Part shown: positions 34,640 through 40,747 of the stretch, piece after piece
How the letters are laid out: each line of letters opens with the position of its first letter
How positions within the stretch are numbered: position 1 is the first letter of the stretch
Assembly (NCBI GenBank): GCA_937916485.1
Contig: CALFSV010000261.1
Location: 1-40,747, forward strand
Source: an uncultured Paracoccaceae bacterium
GTDB taxonomy: Bacteria > Pseudomonadota > Alphaproteobacteria > Rhodobacterales > Rhodobacteraceae
Reading direction: 5' to 3'
Length of the DNA: 40,747 nucleotides
Program-made: the position numbers and the translations under genes
Notes under the pieces: generated by a model
Seen by the model: the letters and a program-made list of their open reading frames with translations, nothing else
Database searches by the model: none
Told to the model about the DNA's origin: nothing

Positions 34640-34813
34640 ATGACCGACCGCAAGGATTTACCCCCCGCCGCCCAGCGCGCCCTGGCCGAAGCCGAGGCCC
34701 GACGCAAAGCGATGACCGAGATTGAACGCCCGCTGGAACACGGCGGTCCCCGGGGGCCAGAGCCCGTGCGCTATGGAGATTGGGAAAAGAAGGGCCTCGC
34801 CATCGACTTTTAG
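34640..34813 (+). CDS. DUF1674 / SDHAF4-like succinate dehydrogenase assembly factor
   Basis: The 57-residue protein ends in GPRGPEPVRYGDWEKKGLAIDF, matching the DUF1674/SDHAF4 motif (G.GPEPTRYGDWE.KG...DF). In mitochondria and alphaproteobacteria such proteins bind the flavin subunit SdhA and help it join SdhB. No sdh genes are in the window. The start at 34640 has AGGAG eight bases upstream; the open frame begins earlier, but only this start matches the family length. Confidence 0.92.
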   Translation: MTDRKDLPPAAQRALAEAEARRKAMTEIERPLEHGGPRGPEPVRYGDWEKKGLAIDF

Positions 34814-34825
34814 GCGCAGGTCGCG

Positions 34826-35191
34826 TCAGCGCAGCCGGAATTCGGCCGAGTCTCCGGCACCCTGATCAACGGTAAAACGAAGCCTGTCGTCACCCAGAAC
34901 CTCGACAAGCTGGCAATTGAACGGGATTTCATAACCGCTCCAATCCATCTCGCGGCAAAAGTAGCCGTCTTGCCAGGTCCAACTGCCGTCGATGTCCCAG
35001 CCTACAGCGCTGCCCTCGATCCGGCCATCGGGCAGTACATTCAACGACAGCCCGTAAATCCGCATTTGAAGTTGCCGACCCTGCAAAAGGGACAGGAACG
35101 TCTCACGTTCGGTGATGGGGGTATATTCCTGTGCATCGGCAGGTGCCGCAACGGCGCAGGCCAAACCGGCGGCAAATAAATGTCGTCTCAT
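34826..35191 (-). CDS. Small secreted protein of unknown function (often misnamed dihydrodipicolinate reductase)
   Basis: The 121-residue protein has a signal peptide (MRRHLFAAGLACAVAAPADA, cleavage near residue 20). The rest is one small beta-rich domain: LLQGRQLQMRIYGLSLNVLPDGRIEGSAVG, then WTWQDGYFCREMDW and FTVDQGAGDSAEFRLR. Homologues in Rhodobacterales, as I remember them, are commonly labelled dihydrodipicolinate reductase, apparently because they sit next to dapB; there is no NAD-binding or catalytic motif. C66-C80-like Cys residues could form a disulfide. The start at 35191 is preferred over a TTG at 35221. Confidence 0.85.
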   Translation of the reverse strand: MRRHLFAAGLACAVAAPADAQEYTPITERETFLSLLQGRQLQMRIYGLSLNVLPDGRIEGSAVGWDIDGSWTWQDGYFCREMDWSGYEIPFNCQLVEVLGDDRLRFTVDQGAGDSAEFRLR

Positions 35192-35261
35192 CACAAAACC
35201 CCAACTTCTGAAATTCTCCAATTTATACGCAGGGACTCTGAAATTGGTTCACCACGGCGAC

Positions 35262-36080
35262 TCAGTCAGACGAAAGCCCCAGCACATCCATCATATCATA
35301 TTCTCCCGGATCGCGCCCTTGTCCCCAAATCGCCGCCTTGAGCGCACCGCGACCAAAGATGGCCCGATCCGTTGCCACATGGCGCAGGATGATCCTCTCT
35401 CCCGCTCCGGCAAAGATCACGTCGTGTTCGCCCACGATATCGCCGCCCCGAATGGCGGAAAATCCGATGTGCCCCGACTGGCGGGCACCGGTGATCCCGT
35501 CGCGGCCCCGGTCCGACACATTCTCAAGCATGACCCCACGCCCTTCTGCCGCGGCCTCGCCCAACATCAGCGCGGTGCCTGAGGGGGCATCGACCTTGGC
35601 CTTGTGATGCGCCTCGACCACTTCGATATCGAAATCCTCGTCCAGCGCCTGGGCGACCTTGAGGGTCAACTGAACCAGCAGGTTGACCCCAAGGCTCATG
35701 TTTCCGGCCCGCACGATGATGGCATGACGGGCGGCAGCAGCGATCTTTGTGAGGTCCTCAGCCGACAGACCGGTCGTCCCGATGACATGGACAAGCCGGG
35801 CCTGGGCGGCGAGGGCTGCAAATTCGACCGTGGCGGCAGGGGCGGTAAAGTCGATGACGGCATCGGCCCTGGCAAAGGCCTCAAGCGGATCGTCCGTCAC
35901 CGCAAGCCCAATGGCCGCACCACCCGAGGCGACGCCTACGTCCTGCCCGATCCAGGCATGGCCCGGCCGCTCAAGGGCGGCGACAAGGCGCGCCTTGGGG
36001 GAGGCAAGGATAAGATGGATCAGCATCTGCCCCATGCGGCCGGACGCCCCTGTGACCACGATCCCCGGTATCTCTGACAT
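35262..36080 (-). CDS. dapB: 4-hydroxy-tetrahydrodipicolinate reductase
   Basis: The 272-residue enzyme reduces the lysine/diaminopimelate pathway intermediate with NAD(P)H. The nucleotide-binding loop is GASGRMGQ (11-18). The catalytic segment is [16 protein letters not shown] (H158, H159, K162). The start at 36080 has AAGGG six bases upstream. The open frame runs on to 36992 inside the divergent rbfA and DUF2233 genes, which is not coding. Confidence 0.97.
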   Translation of the reverse strand: MSEIPGIVVTGASGRMGQMLIHLILASPKARLVAALERPGHAWIGQDVGVASGGAAIGLAVTDDPLEAFARADAVIDFTAPAATVEFAALAAQARLVHVIGTTGLSAEDLTKIAAAARHAIIVRAGNMSLGVNLLVQLTLKVAQALDEDFDIEVVEAHHKAKVDAPSGTALMLGEAAAEGRGVMLENVSDRGRDGITGARQSGHIGFSAIRGGDIVGEHDVIFAGAGERIILRHVATDRAIFGRGALKAAIWGQGRDPGEYDMMDVLGLSSD

Positions 36081-36201
36081 CTTGCGCCCTTTCGATAGCA
36101 TTTCCGCCCTCATAGCCCGGTCGCACGGCCATCGCAAATGATGGTGAAAGCCCACGCCTGCCCCGCTTGGCAATCGGTGCCCAAAGGCATAGGTAGGCGA
36201 T

Positions 36202-36615
36202 ATGGCCAAACATAGATCACCCGACACCTCCCGCCAAACCTCTGCCGGTCCGTCGCAGCGGCAGTTGCGCGTGGGCGAACTTATCCGCCGGACCCTGTCC
36301 GAGGTGTTGCAGCGGGGCGATCTGCATGATCCCGACATTGGCGGCATGATGATCACCGTAGGCGAGGTCCGGGTGACCCCCGACCTTCGGATCGCCACGG
36401 CCTTTGTCCTGCCGCTTGGTGGGCGCAACCAGGACCTGGCACTTGAGGCGCTGCGCCGAAACAAGGGGGAGTTGCGGCATCTGGTGACCAAGGGCACCAC
36501 CTTGAAATTCGCCCCCGACCTGCGGTTCGAGATTGACGATACCTTCGACCGCATGGACGAAACCCGTCGCTTGTTTGCAGACGACCACGTCCGACAGGAT
36601 CTTGACGAGGAATGA
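36202..36615 (+). CDS. rbfA: Ribosome-binding factor A
   Basis: The 137-residue protein has the RbfA KH-like fold. Markers are [37 protein letters not shown] and [15 protein letters not shown]. RbfA binds the 30S subunit and helps mature 16S rRNA. Its stop overlaps the next ATG as ATGA. rbfA with truB is a standard ribosome-maturation grouping. Confidence 0.96.
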   Translation: MAKHRSPDTSRQTSAGPSQRQLRVGELIRRTLSEVLQRGDLHDPDIGGMMITVGEVRVTPDLRIATAFVLPLGGRNQDLALEALRRNKGELRHLVTKGTTLKFAPDLRFEIDDTFDRMDETRRLFADDHVRQDLDEE

Positions 36616-37346
36616 GGCGGGCCGGGGCCAGCCTGCTGGTACTTTGGCTTGGGATTTCCGGAACAACCGCGGGTGCTGTGGTTTGCGAGGACGTGACCTT
36701 TGAGGGCCAGTCCTGGACCACCTGCACCGTCGCCCCAGCGACCGAAGACCTGAGGCTGTTTCATTCCGACAGCACTGGCGGCCTCTACGGTAGCTTCTCT
36801 GCCATCGACGGTGATCAGCCCGACGGGCGGCGGCTTGGCTTTGCGATGAACGCAGGCATGTATCATTCCGACCGCAGTCCCGTGGGCCTTTATGTCGAGG
36901 ACGGCGAGCAGACCATGCGGCTGGTCACCAACCCCGGCCCCGGCAACTTCGGGCTGCTGCCGAACGGGGTACTTTGCCTGACGGACACCCATGCAAGGGT
37001 GATCGAAACCCTGCGCTTCGAGGCAGAGAAACCCGAGTGCCGCGATGCCGCCCAGTCCGGCCCGATGCTAGTCATCGACGGGGCGCTGCATCCACGGTTC
37101 CTGACCCGTTCAACCTCGCGCTACGTCCGCAACGGGGTCGGCACGACCGATGCCGGAGACCTTGCCGTTTTCGCAATCTCGAACGGCCCGGTGACGTTCC
37201 ACGAAATTGGCCGCTTTTTCCGGGACCATCTGGGCCTGCCACAGGCGCTGTACTTTGATGGTAACGTCTCGCGGTTGCATGCCCCGGCTCTTGGCAGATC
37301 GGACGCCGGGTTTGTCCTTGGTCCCATCGTGGGCGTGCTGGAGTAG
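36612..37346 (+). CDS. DUF2233 / phosphodiester glycosidase family protein, secreted
   Basis: The 244-residue protein has a signal peptide ([15 protein letters not shown], cleavage near residue 22). The DUF2233/NAGPA-like domain shows [42 protein letters not shown] and [12 protein letters not shown]. Relatives of this fold hydrolyse phosphodiester glycosides such as the N-acetylglucosamine cap on lysosomal enzymes, or act in the envelope. It is translationally coupled to rbfA (ATGA overlap), which says more about transcription than function. truB starts 77 bases later. Confidence 0.87.
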   Translation: MRRAGASLLVLWLGISGTTAGAVVCEDVTFEGQSWTTCTVAPATEDLRLFHSDSTGGLYGSFSAIDGDQPDGRRLGFAMNAGMYHSDRSPVGLYVEDGEQTMRLVTNPGPGNFGLLPNGVLCLTDTHARVIETLRFEAEKPECRDAAQSGPMLVIDGALHPRFLTRSTSRYVRNGVGTTDAGDLAVFAISNGPVTFHEIGRFFRDHLGLPQALYFDGNVSRLHAPALGRSDAGFVLGPIVGVLE

Positions 37347-37423
37347 CAGTCGATCCGCGCCTCTGCGCTTGACCCGGGGAGGGAGCTTGGGTAGCACCCC
37401 GTTCTTTGATGCAAGGGACGATC

Positions 37424-38326
37424 ATGGGCAAACGCAAGGGACGCGCAATTTCGGGCTGGCTGGTCGTGGATAAGCCTGCCGGGCTGACCTCTACCGCCGT
37501 GGTCAACAAGGTCAAATGGGCCTTTGACGCCCAAAAGGCCGGGCACGCCGGCACCCTCGACCCTGCCGCGACGGGTGTTCTGGCCGTCGCCCTTGGCGAG
37601 GCGACAAAGACCGTGCCCTATATCACCGATGCCCTGAAGTGCTACGCCTTCACCGTCCGCCTGGGTCAGGCCACCAATACCGACGATGCCGAGGGCGAGG
37701 TGATCGAAACGTCGGACATCCGCCCCGAGGATGCTGCAATCAAAGAGGCGCTGAACGCCTTTGTCGGTGATGTCATGCAGGTCCCCCCCGCCTATTCGGC
37801 GGTCAAGATCGACGGAGAGCGGGCCTACAAACGCGCCCGCGATGGCGAAGAGTTCGAAATCGCCGCCCGCCCCCTCTGGGTCGAGGAACTGGTGATGACG
37901 GGCCGCCCCGATGTGGACCATGTCACTCTTGAAATGACCTGTGGCAAGGGCGGTTACGTCCGCTCGATCGCGCGCGATCTTGGGCAGGCGCTGGGTTGCC
38001 TTGGGCACGTCGTCACCCTGCGCCGCCTTTGGTCCGGGCCGTTCACGGCAGAAGAGGGTATCACGCTTGAGGCGCTGGATGCGGGCGCAAAGTCGCCCGA
38101 CCTCGACCGCTGGCTGCGCCCGCTTGAGGATGGGCTGGCCGACCTGCCCGAAGTGCGCTGCCCCGCGGACAGCGTTGCGCAGCTGCGCAATGGCAACCCC
38201 GCCATGGTCTACCCCGGCGATGTCGAATTCGGCGAGGACTGCTGGGCCAGCTATGAGGGCAAAGCCGTCGCCGTTGGCCAATACCGCAGCGGAGAATTGC
38301 ATCCGACGCGGGTTTTTGTCGTCTAG
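37424..38326 (+). CDS. truB: tRNA pseudouridine-55 synthase
   Basis: The 300-residue protein makes pseudouridine 55 in the T loop of tRNA. The catalytic Asp is D46 in [14 protein letters not shown]. Also seen are [12 protein letters not shown] and [18 protein letters not shown]. The start at 37424 has AAGGGA five bases upstream; the ATG at 37406 is less likely. A long T-loop-binding C-terminal segment is present, so the gene is complete. Confidence 0.97.
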   Translation: MGKRKGRAISGWLVVDKPAGLTSTAVVNKVKWAFDAQKAGHAGTLDPAATGVLAVALGEATKTVPYITDALKCYAFTVRLGQATNTDDAEGEVIETSDIRPEDAAIKEALNAFVGDVMQVPPAYSAVKIDGERAYKRARDGEEFEIAARPLWVEELVMTGRPDVDHVTLEMTCGKGGYVRSIARDLGQALGCLGHVVTLRRLWSGPFTAEEGITLEALDAGAKSPDLDRWLRPLEDGLADLPEVRCPADSVAQLRNGNPAMVYPGDVEFGEDCWASYEGKAVAVGQYRSGELHPTRVFVV

Positions 38327-38400
38327 GAGGGTTGGTCAAGGCGGGGAACCGGCTTAGGGCTTGCGCAAATCAGACCCTCAACAGCATTGCGAGCCCTGAG

Positions 38401-39264
38401 ATGACGGATACTTATACGCCCCCCAGAGTCTGGGTCTGGGACCAGGAAAGCGGCGGAACCTTCGCCAAGACCAACCGCCCCATCGCCGGGGCGACCCATG
38501 ACAAGGACTTGCCGGTCGGCAAACATCCCTTCCAGCTTTATTCTTTGGCGACACCCAATGGCGTCAAGGTCACCGTCCTGTTCGAAGAGCTGCTGGCAGC
38601 GGGCCACGCCGAGGCAGAGTATGACGCCTGGCTGATCAAAATCGGCGATGGCGACCAATTCGGGTCGGGCTTTGTCGAGGCCAACCCAAACTCAAAGATC
38701 CCGGCGCTGATCGACCGCTCCGGCGCGTCCCCCGTCCGGGTGTTCGAATCCGGTGCGATCCTGTTGCACTTGGCCGAAAAGTTCGGCGCCTTCCTGGGCC
38801 AGCCCGAGGACCGGCCCGAAATGCTAAGCTGGCTGTTCTGGCAGATGGGCAGCGCCCCCTACCTTGGCGGCGGCTTTGGCCATTTCTACGCCTATGCCCC
38901 GGAAAAATGGGAATACCCTATCAACCGTTTTGCGATGGAGACGAAGCGCCAGCTGGATGTTCTGGACCGCAACCTGGCGGATCGGGAATTCATGACCGGC
39001 GCCGACTATACCATCGCCGATATGGCCATCTGGTCCTGGTACGGGCAGCTGGTTCTGGGCCGGCAATACGGAGCGGCCGAGTTCCTTGACGTGGCCTCAT
39101 ACAAGAACGTCGTGCGCTGGGCCGAGGCAATCGATGCCCGCCCCGCCGTCCTGCGCGGCCGGATGGTGAACCGCGCTTTCGGTGACCTCGACATGCAACT
39201 GCACGAACGCCACGACGCGTCGGATTTCGAAACCTCGACCCAGGACAAGCTGGTGAAGGAATAG
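38401..39264 (+). CDS. yghU: YghU-type glutathione S-transferase / disulfide reductase
   Basis: The 287-residue protein matches the YghU type (about 288 residues) of the nu-class GST. It has the long N-terminal extension (TPPRVWVWDQ, then GATHDKDLPVGKHPFQLYSL), TPNGVKVTVLFEEL at the thioredoxin-like start, NPNSKIPAL and the ESGAILLHLAEK motif. The C-terminal helical domain has YTIADMAIW. YghU proteins bind two glutathiones and have disulfide-bond reductase activity. The ribosome site is weak. The 26-bp palindrome follows 15 bases after the stop. Confidence 0.93.
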   Translation: MTDTYTPPRVWVWDQESGGTFAKTNRPIAGATHDKDLPVGKHPFQLYSLATPNGVKVTVLFEELLAAGHAEAEYDAWLIKIGDGDQFGSGFVEANPNSKIPALIDRSGASPVRVFESGAILLHLAEKFGAFLGQPEDRPEMLSWLFWQMGSAPYLGGGFGHFYAYAPEKWEYPINRFAMETKRQLDVLDRNLADREFMTGADYTIADMAIWSWYGQLVLGRQYGAAEFLDVASYKNVVRWAEAIDARPAVLRGRMVNRAFGDLDMQLHERHDASDFETSTQDKLVKE

Positions 39265-39278
39265 GAACCGGGGTTCAG

Positions 39279-39304
39279 GTAAGGTGGGTTTAAACCCACC
39301 TTAC
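39279..39304. repeat. 26-bp perfect palindrome, copy 3 (TTAA centre)
   Basis: Arms are identical to copies 1 and 2 (GTAAGGTGGGT / ACCCACCTTAC) with centre TTAA instead of CATG. It lies between two genes on the same strand, 20 bases before the DUF1643 start, and is followed by TTTACG. Confidence 0.95.
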
Positions 39305-39323
39305 TTTACGTCACGATCCGACC

Positions 39324-39863
39324 ATGATCACACGCACCCACCTCAAGGGCGATGCCGCCTCGACCGCCGTTTATTCGGACTGCGAGAAGTATCGCTACCT
39401 CTTGACCCGCGAATGGGACCCGTTGCGCCCGCGCGCCCTGTTCGTGATGCTCAACCCCTCCACCGCGACCGAGGTGCAGAACGACCCGACCGTTGAACGA
39501 TGCGAACGCAGGGCCCGGACCCTGGGGTTCGGGGCGTTCAGGGTGACCAATATCTTTGCCTGGCGGGCCACCGACCCCAGGGACATGAAGGCCGCGGCAG
39601 ACCCCGTCGGGCCCGCGAACAACGCCGCCATTCTAGACAGTGCCACTCACTGGATCGGCAGCGACGCGGATCGGATCGTCTGCGCCTGGGGCACCCATGG
39701 GGCGCATCTCGACCAGGGGGCCCATGTGGCAGGCCTGCTCAGAGGCACGGACCGCGCCCTTTTCGTATTGGGCCTGACAAAGGCGGGGCACCCCCAACAC
39801 CCGCTCTATATCAGCTATGATCGGCAACCCGTGTCATGGCCCACAGCGACGAGGGTCATATGA
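39324..39863 (+). CDS. DUF1643 family protein
   Basis: The 179-residue protein matches DUF1643: YRYLLTREWD, LFVMLNPSTATEVQNDPTVERC, RARTLGFGAFRVTNIFAWRATDP and IVCAWGTHG. The family is widespread and uncharacterised, with a conserved Asn-Pro-Ser and Asp that suggest an enzyme. No ribosome site is visible before the ATG. Its stop overlaps the next start as ATGA. Confidence 0.92.
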   Translation: MITRTHLKGDAASTAVYSDCEKYRYLLTREWDPLRPRALFVMLNPSTATEVQNDPTVERCERRARTLGFGAFRVTNIFAWRATDPRDMKAAADPVGPANNAAILDSATHWIGSDADRIVCAWGTHGAHLDQGAHVAGLLRGTDRALFVLGLTKAGHPQHPLYISYDRQPVSWPTATRVI

Positions 39864-40747
39864 TCAGCGGTTTCAGCCAAAGCATGGTCGACACTGGCGA
39901 GGTCCGCCTGTCGGTCCACAGGGCCGGTCAAGGCACTCCCCTTGTCCTGCTGCATGGCTATCCCCAGAACCACCACTGTTGGGAAAAGGTTGCCCCTGCA
40001 CTGGCAAGGCACTTCGATGTCATTGTCCCTGACCTGCGCGGCTATGGCGAGAGCGACGCCCCGCCCGACGATCCAGAGCATCGGACCTATTCCAAACGGC
40101 GGATGGCAGCCGATATCGTCGGCCTGTTGGACCGGCTTGGTCTGGAGAAGGCCCATGTTCTGGGCCACGACCGGGGCGGCAGGGTTGCCTACCGCTTTGC
40201 CCTCGACCACCCGGACCGGCTGTTGCGCCTTGGTATCATCGAGATCGTGCCAACCGGTGACTTCTGGGAGGCATGGTCAGCCGAATTGGCGATAAAGGCC
40301 TATCACTGGACCTTTCTTGCCCAGCCGGCCCCCCTGCCCGAGCGGATGATCGGGGCCGATCCCGCAGGCTACATCGACTGGACCCTGGCCTCCTGGACCG
40401 TCGCCAAATCGCTTGCCGCCTTTTCCGGCCCTGCCCTGGCCAGCTACAGGGCCCAGGCGGCAGACCCGGCACGTCTGCATGCCATGTGTGCCGACTACCG
40501 CGCAGGCGCGACTTTTGACCGGGCGCTGGATGCTGCTGACAAGTCCGCCGCGCGGCAGATCGCAGCGCCACTCCATTTCCTCTGGGCCAAGGGCGGGTTT
40601 CCCGCACAAACTGGCGATCCGGCAGGCCTTTGGCGGGCCTGGGCCCCACAGGTGACCGACGCCTCCTGCAGTTCCGGCCATTTCGCGATGGAAGAGTCGC
40701 CGGACGAGGTGCTGGACGCCTTTGTGCCATTCTTTGACGCAGTCTAG
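39860..40747 (+). CDS. Alpha/beta hydrolase, fluoroacetate/haloacid dehalogenase-like
   Basis: The 295-residue protein is an alpha/beta hydrolase with Asp nucleophile D104 in LGHDRGGRVAY. Residues equivalent to the R. palustris fluoroacetate dehalogenase pocket, as I recall its numbering, are present with a constant offset of six: D104, R105, R108, H149, W150, Y213 and H274. The catalytic acid at that offset is E128 in place of Asp134. Such enzymes hydrolyse haloacetates to glycolate. The start at 39860 is chosen because it overlaps the DUF1643 stop (ATGA) and has GAGGG close upstream; ATG 39836 is the alternative. The TAG stop is at the last bases of the window. Confidence 0.9.
   Translation: MISGFSQSMVDTGEVRLSVHRAGQGTPLVLLHGYPQNHHCWEKVAPALARHFDVIVPDLRGYGESDAPPDDPEHRTYSKRRMAADIVGLLDRLGLEKAHVLGHDRGGRVAYRFALDHPDRLLRLGIIEIVPTGDFWEAWSAELAIKAYHWTFLAQPAPLPERMIGADPAGYIDWTLASWTVAKSLAAFSGPALASYRAQAADPARLHAMCADYRAGATFDRALDAADKSAARQIAAPLHFLWAKGGFPAQTGDPAGLWRAWAPQVTDASCSSGHFAMEESPDEVLDAFVPFFDAV

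Noticed and set aside
38327..38400. Terminator after truB formed by GAGGGT and ACCCTC
   Set aside because: The two arms are about 45 bases apart with no structure between them and no U tract.
1..40747. CRISPR array, insertion sequence, prophage or integrated element
   Set aside because: No regularly spaced direct repeats, transposase, integrase or terminal repeats were seen. The 26-bp palindromes are single dispersed copies.

Overview
The window looks like a piece of an alphaproteobacterial chromosome from the order Rhodobacterales (Rhodobacter/Roseobacter relatives). The evidence is high GC, an rpoE-chrR pair with its divergent singlet-oxygen operon arranged as in Rhodobacter sphaeroides, a DNA polymerase IV with an N-terminal four-cysteine extension, a BamF-type DUF3035 lipoprotein, and an rsmB / heparinase-like / purH run. 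Coding density is high. I see no transposase, integrase, phage gene, CRISPR array or rRNA.

Layout. 1-7.7 kb: msrQ-msrP (periplasmic methionine sulfoxide repair), a secreted fasciclin protein behind a 388-bp leader region, the disaggregase clpB with a heat-shock-like promoter, pyrF, and an SPFH/NfeD membrane pair. 7.4-11.5 kb: a minus-strand cluster of BNR-repeat protein, Nudix hydrolase and small DUF6958-like protein, then dinB and an N-formylglutamate amidohydrolase-like gene. 11.6-16.5 kb: tRNA-Val(GAC), rpmJ with a clear terminator, a secreted three-repeat PPC-like protein, a GNAT gene coupled to a caspase-fold protein that has lost its catalytic residues, and a histidine phosphatase.

16.7-22.8 kb is the most coherent unit. 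The ECF sigma factor RpoE and its zinc anti-sigma factor ChrR run to the right. Five tightly packed genes (FAD oxidoreductase, DUF1365, GPH/MFS transporter, DUF3833, SDR) run to the left. Between them lie two divergent sites of nearly the same form, TGATCC-N18-TAACAG and TCATCC-N18-TAACAT. The layout implies that RpoE activates both itself and a lipid-modifying operon when singlet oxygen inactivates ChrR.

22.9-34.6 kb is one co-directional minus-strand block: rsmB, heparinase II/III-like, purH, lspA, bamF-like, two M16 peptidases (one catalytic, one not), mutL and rmuC. 34.6-40.7 kb holds an SDHAF4-like assembly factor, a small secreted protein beside dapB, dapB, rbfA, a DUF2233 gene, truB, a YghU-type GST, a DUF1643 gene and a haloacid-dehalogenase-like alpha/beta hydrolase that ends with the window.

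A perfect 26-bp palindrome occurs three times at gene 3' ends (2405, 10649, 39279) with identical arms and variable four-base centres. Once it supplies the stop codon of dinB. It looks like a dispersed intergenic repeat family.
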